Shown: positions 15,466 to 23,861 of the stretch, piece after piece
Layout: each line of letters starts with the position of its first letter
How positions within the stretch are numbered: position 1 is the stretch's first letter
Translations under genes and position numbers: made by a program
The notes under the pieces: generated by a model
Seen by the model: only the letters and a program-made list of their open reading frames with translations
Told to the model about the DNA's origin: nothing
The model's database searches: none
DNA from: Limimaricola sp964022235
Lineage (GTDB): Bacteria > Pseudomonadota > Alphaproteobacteria > Rhodobacterales > Rhodobacteraceae
Length of the DNA stretch: 64,000 bases
Assembly: GCF_964022235.1 (NCBI RefSeq)
Contig: NZ_CAXHZL010000013.1
Location: 1-64,000 of the forward strand
Direction of reading: 5' to 3'

Positions 15466-15897
15466 TCAGTCGGCCGGGTAGGGCGACACCACGCCCTCGG
15501 CGTCGATCAGCACGACATCGAGCTGCGCCTCGGGGTCGTCGCCCATGCCGGGCGCGCCCATCGGCATGCCGGGCAGGCTGATGCCGATGGCCTCGGGCTT
15601 TTCATCGAGAAAGCGCCGGAGCAGGTCGGCGGGCACATGGCCGCTGACCGCGTAGCCGTCGATCAGTGCGGTGTGGCAGCCCTGCTGGCCCAAAGGCACG
15701 CCCGCTTCCTTGTTGATCGTGACGAGGTCGTAGGTCTCCATGATCTCCACCTCGAAGCCGTTCTCGCGCAGGTATTCGGCATGCGCAGCACAGCAGCCGC
15801 AGTTGGGGTCCTTGTAGAGCGTCATCGTTCCGGCCAGCGCCGGCAGGGCGGTGAACGTGAACAGGGCGGCGGTGGCCAATGTCTTGAAACGTGTCAT
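15466..15897 (-). CDS. DUF411 periplasmic metal-binding protein
   Basis: 143 residues. A cleavable signal peptide (1-22) is followed by the DUF411 core with C33, C35 and C36 in PNCGCCAAHA and a further Cys-His in QQGCHTALIDGYAVSGHVP. This is the typical thioredoxin-like layout of DUF411 proteins found in copper and silver resistance clusters. A Met/Pro-rich tail segment (LPGMPMGAPGMG) adds soft metal ligands. The gene follows the multicopper oxidase after 22 bases, with AAGGAA as ribosome site. Confidence 0.92.
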   Translation of the reverse strand: MTRFKTLATAALFTFTALPALAGTMTLYKDPNCGCCAAHAEYLRENGFEVEIMETYDLVTINKEAGVPLGQQGCHTALIDGYAVSGHVPADLLRRFLDEKPEAIGISLPGMPMGAPGMGDDPEAQLDVVLIDAEGVVSPYPAD

Positions 15898-15919
15898 GTC
15901 GGTTTCCTTTGAAATAGGT

Positions 15920-17335
15920 TCAGGCCGCGTCTGAGACGCGGATCAGCGCCGCCATCCCGGCGGCTTGATGGGCGAGGACGTGGCAGTGCAGCATCCAGTT
16001 GCCTGGATTGTCGGCCTTGAAGGCGATCTCGACCCGCTCCTGCGGCGCCATGAGCACCGTGTCGCGCCATTCGCGCCGCGCGGTAGGCTGGCCATCGCGT
16101 GTCAGGATGCGGAAGACATGGCCGTGCAGGTGGATCGGGTGCCACCAGCCGGTGCGGTTCTCCAGCGCCAGCACCTGCGAGGTGCCGAGCGGCGCCTCGA
16201 TCAGGGCCGGGCCGTCATGGCCTGCGGACGCGCGACCGTTAACAAACCACATCTTTCCGGCGCGCATCTGCTCGATCATCTCGGGGGCCGCGTCACCCAT
16301 CATCATCTGGCCCATCATACCACCGTTGAAAATGACCTCATGGCGCTGGGCGGCCTCGAGATCGGGCTCGGAGAGCGGGTTAGGAGCCAGCGCCATGTCC
16401 CAATCGGGAGCAGTGGCGCGAACCGGTGTGTCGCCATGCACCAGCGTGACGAGATCGTAGGTCATGCTGTCGTAAAACACGTCGCGCACCGGCTGCGTAC
16501 TGCCCGGGGCGCCGGTGCCGTCGAGCACGATATCCGCCCGCATGCCGGGGCCGATCAGCACGACGCCGTCGTCGGGGGCATGCGGCGTCACCGGTTGGCC
16601 ATCAAGGGCCACGATCACCGGCGACAGCGCTCCGAAGTCCAGCGCCACGACCCGAGCCGTGGCGGCGTTGATCAGCCGCAGTCGCAGCCGCTCGTTCGGG
16701 GCGATCTCGACCCGATCGCCCGCTTGGCCGTTCAGGGTCACGAGGTTGCCGATCCGGCCGCCGTGCATCGCGTCGTGCGGCGTATCGAAGTCGGGGTCGA
16801 TCTGTCCCTTTGCGTCGAGCCGCCAGTCCTGGATCATCCAGACCAGATCGCGGTCGACGCGGATCGGCGCGTCCTCTTCGACGATCAGCGCCCCGGCCAG
16901 ACCGCGCCCGACCTGTTCGGCACCGCCCATGTGCGGATGATACCAGTAGGTTCCGGAATCGGGCAGATCGAAGGCATAGTCGAAGTCACCGCCCGGTGGG
17001 ATCGGTGATTGAGTCAGATGCGCGACGCCGTCCATGGAGTTCGGCACGCGCAGCCCGTGCCAATGGATGGTGCTGGGCTGATCGAGCCGGTTCTCGGCCC
17101 TCACCGAAAGGCGAGCCCCGCGCCGATAGCGCAGGGCTTGGCCGGGAACCGTGCCGCCAAAGGACCAGACCGGCGTGCCGGGGCGGGGTGGAGGCAGAAG
17201 CTGCGACTGCACAGGCGCAAGGGTCAGCCCGACCGGGCTTGCCGCGCGGCCGGTGCGGGGCAGCGCCGCGGCCCCGGCCAGCGCCGCGGCACCGGTCAGA
17301 AACCCCCTGCGGGACAAGCTATGTGAAAGTGTCAT
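15920..17335 (-). CDS. Tat-exported multicopper oxidase
   Basis: 471 residues from the ATG that gives SLSRRGFLTG, a twin-arginine signal. Three cupredoxin domains are expected. All copper motifs are intact: HWHG at 91-94, HPH at 133-135, HPIHLHGH at 399-406 and HCHVLAHQAAGM at 450-461, with Met461 as the axial type 1 ligand. A Met-rich segment (about 320-345, GGMMGQMMMG) resembles the copper-binding inserts of CueO/CopA-type cuprous oxidases. It probably oxidises Cu(I) in the periplasm. A 7-base inverted repeat (GTCGCGC / GCGCGAC, 17359-17375) lies just upstream of the start and may be a leader hairpin. Confidence 0.94.
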   Translation of the reverse strand: MTLSHSLSRRGFLTGAAALAGAAALPRTGRAASPVGLTLAPVQSQLLPPPRPGTPVWSFGGTVPGQALRYRRGARLSVRAENRLDQPSTIHWHGLRVPNSMDGVAHLTQSPIPPGGDFDYAFDLPDSGTYWYHPHMGGAEQVGRGLAGALIVEEDAPIRVDRDLVWMIQDWRLDAKGQIDPDFDTPHDAMHGGRIGNLVTLNGQAGDRVEIAPNERLRLRLINAATARVVALDFGALSPVIVALDGQPVTPHAPDDGVVLIGPGMRADIVLDGTGAPGSTQPVRDVFYDSMTYDLVTLVHGDTPVRATAPDWDMALAPNPLSEPDLEAAQRHEVIFNGGMMGQMMMGDAAPEMIEQMRAGKMWFVNGRASAGHDGPALIEAPLGTSQVLALENRTGWWHPIHLHGHVFRILTRDGQPTARREWRDTVLMAPQERVEIAFKADNPGNWMLHCHVLAHQAAGMAALIRVSDAA

Positions 17336-17404
17336 GAAGACATCCGTGTACTGAAAGGGTCGCGCCACGCGCGACATCTATCCACCCCGGTGGGGCAAAT
17401 GCTC

Positions 17405-17779
17405 TCAGACGGTGTATCGGGGGGGTCTGGCCTGCGGCAAAGGTTGGCTGCCCTGCAGTGTATCGGTCGCAAAGGAGCGCAGCAGCAAGCGTCCATGCGG
17501 GGCGTGGGACGGGACCAATTCGGCCGCCGTCAGGGCAACGGATGTCATCGCGCAGGCCCCGGTGGTCATGCAGCCAAGCGCGGCCATTCCGTCGTCCGCC
17601 GTGCAATCGGCGCACTCTTCTGCTGCCGTCATGCCTCCGGCATGCATCTGTGCGAAATCCGCCCCTTTGACCGACGCGACATGCATCAGGGGGCCGAGCA
17701 GCAACAGACAGATGGCGATCAGGCGCAGCATCCCCGCAATATGCGCAGGCGCATCCCGGCTCGCAAGGGGCTGCGACAT
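17405..17779 (-). CDS. Small exported Cys-rich protein, first gene of the copper minus arm
   Basis: 124 residues from the ATG at 17779, or 108 from the ATG at 17731 directly before the hydrophobic segment MLRLIAICLLLLGPLMHVA. The exported part has a CADC motif, two more cysteines (GCMTTGACAM), several Met residues and a proline-rich tail ending in PPRYTV. The pattern resembles DUF2946-like small proteins found with copper genes, but I do not claim the family. The stop is 69 bases before the multicopper oxidase start. Both are on the minus strand and probably co-transcribed. Confidence 0.65.
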   Translation of the reverse strand: MSQPLASRDAPAHIAGMLRLIAICLLLLGPLMHVASVKGADFAQMHAGGMTAAEECADCTADDGMAALGCMTTGACAMTSVALTAAELVPSHAPHGRLLLRSFATDTLQGSQPLPQARPPRYTV

Positions 17780-17843
17780 CACCGCTGGGTCACCTTCGGG
17801 GCACCGGGGCCGGTTGCCGACGGCGATCCGGATCGAGCACCCG

Positions 17844-17894
17844 GACCCGACATCGGGTCGCCACAACATTTGATGCGAGGCGCCTTTCGGTCAA
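17844..17894 (-). promoter_or_regulatory. Candidate promoter and operator palindrome of the copper minus arm
   Basis: On the minus strand, TTGACC at 17889-17894 could be a -35 box. The -10 region 17 bases on (AAATGT) is poor. Downstream, around the expected transcription start, is a perfect inverted repeat GACCCGA-CA-TCGGGTC at 17844-17859. This lies 65 bases before the first gene of the arm. It fits a repressor operator, but no regulator gene is present nearby to test this. Confidence 0.35.
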
Positions 17895-18125
17895 AGCGGC
17901 ACGACGCGGCTGAGGAGGGGCGCGCGCTGCTGGCACAGTGCAACCCTTGCCGCCGTGCCGCGTGACAACGGCAAAACGATATGCGATAGAGCTGCCCGCT
18001 CTCGAACGCGTCTCGCCCAACTTTGTCCTGTGCGCCCGTTCTTGAACGAGGGGTTGCCGGTCGGAGAAGAACAGGTCGCGACGTCATTCACCACGCCCTG
18101 TAGGGCCCATTCGACGGAGACAGTC
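17895..18125. other. Intergenic region before dusA
   Basis: With the regulatory site above, 346 bases separate divergent genes. I see no supportable gene here. The dusA ribosome site (GGAGA, starting at 18115) is the only clear signal in the last part. Confidence 0.4.
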
Positions 18126-19121
18126 ATGTCGGACATATCCAAGGCGGCCCGCCTTTCCGTGGCCCCTATGATGGACTGGACCGATCGCCACTGCCGCCAC
18201 CTGCACCGGCTGCTGTCGCGGCGGGCGCTGCTCTACACCGAAATGGTCACCGCCCCGGCAGTGATCCACGGTGATCGTGACAAGCTGCTCGGTTTTGGCG
18301 TGGCGGAGCATCCGGTGGCGTTGCAGCTTGGCGGCTCGGACCCTGAGGAGCTGCGCACGGCGGCGCGGCTCGGGGCGGAGCGGGGGTATGACGAGATCAA
18401 CCTCAACTGCGGCTGTCCGTCGGACAGGGTGCAGTCGGGGGCCTTTGGCGCGGTCTTGATGACCCGGCCCGAACTGGTCGCCGAATGCTGCGCCGAGATG
18501 ATCGCGGCCAGCCCGGTCGAGGTCACCGTGAAATGCCGCATCGGCGTCGACGATCAAGAGCCAGAGGAGGTGCTGCCACGCTTTCTCGAAACCGTCGCGG
18601 CCTCCGGCGTCAGCCGCTTTACGATCCACGCCCGCAAGGCTTGGTTGCAGGGGCTGAGCCCGAAGGAAAACCGCGACGTGCCGCCGCTCGACTACGATCT
18701 GGTTCTGCGGATGAAACGCGCGTTTCCGCATTTGCATCTGTCGGTCAATGGCGGCATCGGCACGCTCAAAGAGGCCGAGGGCTTTCTCGACGCCGGTCTC
18801 GACGGGGTGATGATCGGCCGCGTCGCCTATCATGCGCCCGCCGATATCCTGTGCGACGCCGACCGGCGTATCTGGGGCGAGGGGGCGCAGACCCGCGCCG
18901 AGGAGGCAGTGCGCGATATGCTGCCCTATATTGAGGCGCATCTCGCAGCGGGCGGACGGCTGCATCAGGTGACGCGGCACATGCTCGGGTTGTTCGCCGG
19001 ACGCCCCGGCGCGCGAGGTTGGCGACGGGTGTTGTCGGAGGGCGCGTCGCGGCCCGGCGCGGGGCCCGAGCTGGTTCTCGAGGCGCTGGCCCGGGTCGAG
19101 GATCTGCAACAGGCGGCCTGA
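18126..19121 (+). CDS. dusA: tRNA-dihydrouridine(20/20a) synthase
   Basis: 331 residues from the ATG behind GGAGA. The FMN TIM-barrel is well marked. It starts with RLSVAPMMDWTDRHCR, and the catalytic cysteine is in EINLNCGCPSDRVQSGAFGAVLM. KCRIGVDDQ, FTIHARKAWLQGLSPKENR and VNGGIGT complete the DusA-specific signatures. The enzyme reduces uridine to dihydrouridine in the tRNA D-loop using NADPH. It stands alone, followed after 72 bases by a permease gene in the same direction. Confidence 0.96.
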   Translation: MSDISKAARLSVAPMMDWTDRHCRHLHRLLSRRALLYTEMVTAPAVIHGDRDKLLGFGVAEHPVALQLGGSDPEELRTAARLGAERGYDEINLNCGCPSDRVQSGAFGAVLMTRPELVAECCAEMIAASPVEVTVKCRIGVDDQEPEEVLPRFLETVAASGVSRFTIHARKAWLQGLSPKENRDVPPLDYDLVLRMKRAFPHLHLSVNGGIGTLKEAEGFLDAGLDGVMIGRVAYHAPADILCDADRRIWGEGAQTRAEEAVRDMLPYIEAHLAAGGRLHQVTRHMLGLFAGRPGARGWRRVLSEGASRPGAGPELVLEALARVEDLQQAA

Positions 19122-19193
19122 GGCCTGCACGCCGCCTCTTGCCGAAGTCTGCCCCGCCGGGCATCGCTGTGGCTAACCGAGCGGGAGCGCCAG

Positions 19194-20015
19194 ATGCCTG
19201 ATACCATGTTGCTTCTTTCCATGGGGGCGATGCTGCTCGCCATCGGTGCCTTCGCGGGCGTGCTCGCAGGGCTCTTGGGAGTCGGCGGCGGCATCGTTCT
19301 GGTGCCCGCCTATTTCTATGCCTTCGCGGCGCTGGGCTACGAGACGCCGCAGCTCATGCAGATATGCCTCGCCACCTCTCTTGCCACGATCATCGTCACC
19401 TCGGCCCGATCGGTTCTGAGCCACAACCGCAAGGGGGCGGTCGACTGGTGGGTGCTGCGCGGCTGGGCGCCGGGGATCGCGTTGGGGGCTCTCCTGGGCG
19501 TGCTGGTCGTCGCACAGCTGCGTACTGCGACGCTGCAGCTGATCTTCGGCGGGCTGGCGCTTTGCGTGTCGCTCTACATGGTGCTGGGGCGCAGCCACTG
19601 GCGGCTTGGCGACACGATGCCGGGCGGGATCGCGCGGGGCCTGATGTCGCCGGTGGTGGGGTTCTTGTCGGTGCTCATGGGCATCGGTGGCGGCAGCTTT
19701 GGCGTGCCGATCATGACGCTCTATGGCATGACCATCCACCGCGCCGTGGCGACGGCTGCGGGCTTTGGCCTCTTGATTGCGCTTCCATCGGTCATGGGAT
19801 TCCTGCTTACGCCGCTGCCCAAGGGCGTGGCGCCGCCGATGACCTTGGGCTCGGTGAACCTGCCCGCCTTTCTCATCGTCATCGCGATGACGCTGCTGAC
19901 GGCCCCGATCGGTGCCGCGCTGGCGCATCGCACGGATGCGAAACGTCTCAAGCGGGTGTTCGGCGGCTTTTTGATCCTCGTTGCGCTCAACATGCTGCGC
20001 AAGGCGCTGATCTAA
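19194..20015 (+). CDS. TauE/SafE-family sulfite/organosulfonate exporter-like permease
   Basis: 273 residues with about eight membrane helices and the family's repeated glycine-rich motif near each half (GLLGVGGGIVLVP and LMGIGGGSFGVP). The ATG follows GGGAG. TauE/SafE proteins export sulfite or related anions, but the substrate is not predictable from sequence alone. The stop codon overlaps that of the convergent DUF1289 gene by two bases. Confidence 0.9.
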   Translation: MPDTMLLLSMGAMLLAIGAFAGVLAGLLGVGGGIVLVPAYFYAFAALGYETPQLMQICLATSLATIIVTSARSVLSHNRKGAVDWWVLRGWAPGIALGALLGVLVVAQLRTATLQLIFGGLALCVSLYMVLGRSHWRLGDTMPGGIARGLMSPVVGFLSVLMGIGGGSFGVPIMTLYGMTIHRAVATAAGFGLLIALPSVMGFLLTPLPKGVAPPMTLGSVNLPAFLIVIAMTLLTAPIGAALAHRTDAKRLKRVFGGFLILVALNMLRKALI

Positions 20016-20242
20016 CGCTCCAGCCGCGCCTTGCGACCGCCGCGCCGACCCTTGGGCGCGGCCTCGCGACTTGGCAACTCGGCCATGATCCGGGCGCGCT
20101 CCGCAGGTGCCATCCGGCCCCAGGCGGCGATCTCGTCCATGGAGCGCGCGCAGCCCAGGCACAGTCTGGTCTCGGGATGGATCGCGCAGAGTTTCACGCA
20201 GGGGCTCTCGATTTCGGCGCGCTGCCAGACCTCGTCGCTCAT
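20012..20242 (-). CDS. DUF1289 small Cys-motif protein
   Basis: 76 residues with the family's cysteine pattern near the N terminus (SPCVKLCAIHPETRLCLGCARS), probably a small metal or Fe-S site, and the usual EIAAWGRM segment. The tail is basic and could touch nucleic acid. It is translationally coupled to ruvX (ATGA overlap), an arrangement seen in related bacteria. Function is unknown. Confidence 0.88.
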   Translation of the reverse strand: MSDEVWQRAEIESPCVKLCAIHPETRLCLGCARSMDEIAAWGRMAPAERARIMAELPSREAAPKGRRGGRKARLER

Positions 20243-20712
20243 GACCGCGCCATGTAGCCTAGCCGGTCGAGCAGGCCCTGCAGAATGTAGCTCGCCGCCA
20301 CCGCGTCGATCAACTCGCCACGGCGCTTGCGCGAATGATCCGATTCAAGCAGCGCGCGCTCGGCGGCGACGGTCGAGAGGCGTTCGTCCCAGTAGCCGAT
20401 TGGGATCTCGGTGAGCCGCGACAGGTTGCGCGCGAAGGCGCGGGTCGACTGGGCGCGCGGACCCTCGGAGCCATCCATGTTGCGCGGCAGACCCAGAACA
20501 AAGCCGGAGATGGCCCGGCCCTGCGCGATCTCCAGCAGCCGCCCTGCGTCGAGCGTGAACTTCTTGCGCTGCACCGTCTCGAGCGGGGTGGCGACCGAGC
20601 GCAGCCCATCGGAGACGGCGACGCCGATGGTCTTGGTGCCGAAATCGAGCCCGGCCAGCGCACCCGCGCGCGGCAGAGCGGCGGCGAAGTCTTCGGCGGT
20701 CTCGAAGATCAT
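20239..20712 (-). CDS. ruvX: Putative pre-16S rRNA nuclease / Holliday junction resolvase (YqgF)
   Basis: 157 residues with an RNase H-like fold. The catalytic Asp is in LAGLDFGTKTIGVAVSD (D23), and the later motifs VLGLPRNMDGSEG and YWDERLSTVAAERAL match YqgF. The E. coli homologue processes the 5' end of 16S rRNA and was first described as a putative resolvase. It overlaps the ccmI stop by four bases and the next gene's start in the same way, so the three genes form one transcript. Confidence 0.95.
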   Translation of the reverse strand: MIFETAEDFAAALPRAGALAGLDFGTKTIGVAVSDGLRSVATPLETVQRKKFTLDAGRLLEIAQGRAISGFVLGLPRNMDGSEGPRAQSTRAFARNLSRLTEIPIGYWDERLSTVAAERALLESDHSRKRRGELIDAVAASYILQGLLDRLGYMARS

Positions 20713-21911
20713 TGCGCCACCCCTGCGTCGCGGGCTGCCGCGCGGATCTGGTCCAGTTCGCCGGTGCCTGCAAAGACCTCCTGCGCTTCGGTCCAGATCT
20801 GTGCGGCGCGGTCACGCTCGCCCAAGACCCCCAAGGCCCGGATCAGCCGCGCCCACTCGGAGGCCGAGCCGCCGGACTCGGCCAGACGGTCCGACAGCCC
20901 CTCGACCATGCCGCGGATCATGCCGTCGCGGTCCTCCACGCTCATGTCCTGCGCGGCCGCGACATCGGCGGCGGAAGGGCCGGGCAGGGTGGGCAGCGTG
21001 TAGTCCACCCCCGCAAGGGCGGCGGCGCGACCGATCTGCGCGCGCGCCAGTTCGACATGCGGCGAGGCCGGATCGCCCTGCTCAATGGCCCGCTTCCAAT
21101 AGCGGAAGGCGAGATCGGGACGTTCGGTCTGGGCCTGCATCAGACCCATGTAATAAAGCGGACCTGCGGCATCCAAGCGCTCGGATAGAAGCTGCACGAG
21201 ATGCGCCTCGGCCTCGGGCGTCACAAGGCCGCCCGTCGCCGCCACCATTCGGTCCACGAGCGCCAGCCGATCCTCGAAGGTAGCCGTCTCTCCCTTGATC
21301 GCGATCACGCGTTCCTGCGCCCGCGCGGCGGCGGCATAGTTGCCCAAGGCCGCCTCGTGGCGCGACAGGAGCTGCCAGCCGGTCAGGTCGTCGGGACGCT
21401 CAGGCACTGCCGCGCGCAGCTGGGCGACCATGTCGAGGTAATCCTGCGGCGCGTTGGCGGGGGTGGCGGGCGCCACGGCCTCGGCAGCGCTTTGCGAAGG
21501 GCGCGCCGCGCGCAATGCCTGCGCCGCTTCAATCCTGTCGCCCAGCGGCTGATCGCGGACCCCGGGCGCTCCGAGATCGGCATAGAGCGCGAGCGCGCCG
21601 CCGATCACCAGCACCGCGCCTATGATCGCGGCGGGCAGAACCGGGCCACGCGAACTCTGCTGTTGCGACGTTTCCGCCTGCTGCGTGCGATCGGCCGCGA
21701 TGAGACGGCGAGCGATTTCGGCCCGGGCGCGCTCGGCCTCCTCGTCGGAGATCAGCCCCCGGGCGCGATCGGTGTCGATCTCGGCCAGCTGACCTCGGTA
21801 GAAGGTGACGTCCGGCGCAGTCCCCCCAAGCGCACGATGCTGGCGCAATGGTACTGCCAGCGCCACGGCGACAACCCCCGACAACCCGGCAGCGATGATC
21901 CAGAACAGCAT
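20709..21911 (-). CDS. ccmI: Cytochrome c biogenesis protein CcmI (CycH-like)
   Basis: 400 residues. An N-terminal membrane helix, a short segment with FYRGQLAEIDTDRARGLISDEEAERARAEI (the CcmI1 signature) and a second membrane helix (about 95-115) come first, then a long TPR-type periplasmic domain. CcmI chaperones apocytochrome c to the heme ligation complex. It lies away from ccmABCDG, which is at 45.1-47.9 kb in this window. No other ligation genes (ccmF, ccmH) are seen. Confidence 0.93.
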   Translation of the reverse strand: MLFWIIAAGLSGVVAVALAVPLRQHRALGGTAPDVTFYRGQLAEIDTDRARGLISDEEAERARAEIARRLIAADRTQQAETSQQQSSRGPVLPAAIIGAVLVIGGALALYADLGAPGVRDQPLGDRIEAAQALRAARPSQSAAEAVAPATPANAPQDYLDMVAQLRAAVPERPDDLTGWQLLSRHEAALGNYAAAARAQERVIAIKGETATFEDRLALVDRMVAATGGLVTPEAEAHLVQLLSERLDAAGPLYYMGLMQAQTERPDLAFRYWKRAIEQGDPASPHVELARAQIGRAAALAGVDYTLPTLPGPSAADVAAAQDMSVEDRDGMIRGMVEGLSDRLAESGGSASEWARLIRALGVLGERDRAAQIWTEAQEVFAGTGELDQIRAAARDAGVAQ

Positions 21912-22130
21912 GCGACACTCCTATTCCCCTGTTCCCTACCGCGGCTAGGCGATCCGAGAAAGCCCCGGACCGGTGGCAGGTCGTCGCGGCAAAGGGCGAA
22001 ATACGCCGGACGCATTGGCAAAACCGCCTGTGGCAATGGATCTCGGCACCACAAAAATTTGATGGAACGCGGAACCGGCCTCATCGGGTGACGTTGGCCA
22101 GTCAAATGACACATCAACGGAGCATCACGC

Positions 22131-22481
22131 ATGTCCGACCCGAATTTCAACAACAACAACGTCACTCCGCCGCCGAAGAAGGGTGGCACCTCGATCGCGC
22201 TGATCGTTGGCGGTCTCGTGGTGGCCGTGATCGTGCTGTACTGGCTCTTTGCCGGTGGCAACGGTGTGGATAACGCCGACATGGTCGGCGAAGAGACCAA
22301 CATCAACGTAAAGGCTGGTGCCGAGTCCGCTGCCGAGAGCATCGAAGATGCGGGCGACGCCGTCGAAGCCGAGGTCGATGAGACCGCTGCCGAGATCGAT
22401 GCCACTGCGGCCGAGGCTGAGGCTGAAATCGACGCCACCGAGACCATCGAGGTCGAGGGCGAAGCCGAGGTGGTGCAGTAA
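22131..22481 (+). CDS. Small membrane protein with an Ala/Glu/Asp-rich tail
   Basis: 116 residues. An Asn-rich start (NFNNNNVTPPPKKGG) precedes one membrane helix (about 22-42). A very acidic, alanine-rich exported or cytoplasmic tail follows, with repeated EAEIDAT-like units (about 80-110) that should form a helix or coiled coil. I recognise no family. The tail has no aromatic or Cys residues. The gene is monocistronic, with GGAG upstream and a strong terminator 45 bases after the stop, which suggests a separately and perhaps highly expressed small protein. Confidence 0.75.
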   Translation: MSDPNFNNNNVTPPPKKGGTSIALIVGGLVVAVIVLYWLFAGGNGVDNADMVGEETNINVKAGAESAAESIEDAGDAVEAEVDETAAEIDATAAEAEAEIDATETIEVEGEAEVVQ

Positions 22482-22525
22482 GACGCACTCCTGCGTTCGG
22501 GTCGCTGATCGGACGATGAAAATAG

Positions 22526-22557
22526 GGGCGGCGGCCAGTCAGGCCGCCGCCCTTTTT
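22526..22557 (+). terminator. Rho-independent terminator
   Basis: A perfect 11-base stem, GGGCGGCGGCC / GGCCGCCGCCC, with loop AGTCA is followed directly by TTTTT. It is downstream of the small membrane protein gene. Its other strand may also help stop the convergent glycosyltransferase transcript. Confidence 0.92.
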
Positions 22558-22588
22558 CATGCCGATCAGGCGCGGTGCCTGACCGGCG

Positions 22589-23704
22589 TCAGCCTTCGAA
22601 GGCCTTCAGCCCGCTGCGCGTCGACGGTGCGAGCCTCGCGATCTCGGATTGAACCTCTGTGGCGTCGAGCGGCGTCCAATCGGCGCTCGACGTCACCAGT
22701 CCCGATTGGGTCATGACCGCCCCAATCGCGGCATAATCCACCTCGCCCCAACTGGTGCGATCGGGGCGTTGTGCCGTCTGCTCGATCCAATTGCGCTGCA
22801 ACGCATCGACCGCGACCCCATCTGCGCCGGTAAAGGCGCGGATTTGGCGGGCGAAGAGCTCGCCCAGACCACCGGGCCTGCGGGCGATGATCCCCACCTT
22901 CTGCTCGGCATGCCCGACCAGAGCCAGCAGATGCAGCGGCGAACAGTCCACCGCTACAACATGCGTCGCGGCCTTGTAGGCGGCGATCTGTGTCAGATAA
23001 TCGTGCTTTTGCGGGTGAAACACCTCGTATCCATCGGCTTCCAGCCAAGCCTCGAGACGCGCCTCGCCAAGGATCGAGCCGCGCCCCGCAGGCAACGCGC
23101 TGCGCGAGATATAGATCTTGTGCGCCCCTTTGGGCGCCACGTCGCGCCCGGCATGGCGGCGCATGTAGTCGCGGAACTCCGGAGCCCCTTCGATCATCTC
23201 GAACATGCCGAACCCTTGGACCGGAACGCACAGACGCTCGACCCGCGTCGGCCGCTCGAGGCTGTGCATCGGCACATCGACCCCCAAGGCCCCCAGAAAG
23301 GGGCGGTAGGTTTCGGCCACATGCTGCACCCGGTGCTGGAACTTGGGCACGTAAAGCACGCCGTCGATCTCGCCCCGAAGAGCGTCCAGCGCCCAGAGCC
23401 GGGAGATGCTTTCGACGAGGAAATGCCCGAAATGCCCGAACAGCGGCCCGAGAAACAGCCAACGCCCCGCAAGCTCGTCCACTGGTCCCTCAGGCGGCGC
23501 AGGCGCCACGGTCACAGGGGACATGCCGCGCCATGTCATGGCCTCGGCAACCGGTCGGCCAGCGTCGTCGAGAACCCCCGACCGCTGCACCGCCCGGTTC
23601 GGCCTGCCCGGCGCTGGTGGAACCACCAGTGCTCGGTCGAGCCGCCGGATCTGCGCGGAGATCGGGCCGGACAGGTTGGGCGGTCGTGTCGCATCGCTGG
23701 GCAT
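22589..23704 (-). CDS. Glycosyltransferase family 61 (DUF563-type) protein
   Basis: 371 residues, soluble. The second half matches the GT61/DUF563 pattern: IYISRSALPAGRGS near the middle, then LEADGYEVFHPQKHDYLTQ, and an acceptor-type VVAVDCSPLHLLALV segment. The N-terminal half (GRWLFLGPLFGHFGHFLVESISRLWAL) is also typical of bacterial members, which make or decorate capsule and exopolysaccharide. The donor sugar is unknown. It is divergent from a GSCFA-domain gene, and the two may act on the same surface glycan. Confidence 0.85.
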   Translation of the reverse strand: MPSDATRPPNLSGPISAQIRRLDRALVVPPAPGRPNRAVQRSGVLDDAGRPVAEAMTWRGMSPVTVAPAPPEGPVDELAGRWLFLGPLFGHFGHFLVESISRLWALDALRGEIDGVLYVPKFQHRVQHVAETYRPFLGALGVDVPMHSLERPTRVERLCVPVQGFGMFEMIEGAPEFRDYMRRHAGRDVAPKGAHKIYISRSALPAGRGSILGEARLEAWLEADGYEVFHPQKHDYLTQIAAYKAATHVVAVDCSPLHLLALVGHAEQKVGIIARRPGGLGELFARQIRAFTGADGVAVDALQRNWIEQTAQRPDRTSWGEVDYAAIGAVMTQSGLVTSSADWTPLDATEVQSEIARLAPSTRSGLKAFEG

Positions 23705-23861
23705 CGGTCGTCCTCTCGGGTCTCGGTGTTCCCGTCTTAAACCGGATCGTCGCGTGCTGCAGGTCCAACTGCCCCAAGAGCCGCATTCTCGCCTCAGGCC
23801 TGATGTTGTCTGGACGCAGAGCCGTGGCTAGGCTCGGCTACGAAGCCAAAGGAGCCGCGCC

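Noticed and set aside
13774..17335. Plus-strand frames antisense to the copper minus arm
   Set aside because: The minus-strand genes have motifs, ribosome sites and tight spacing. The plus-strand frames have none of these.
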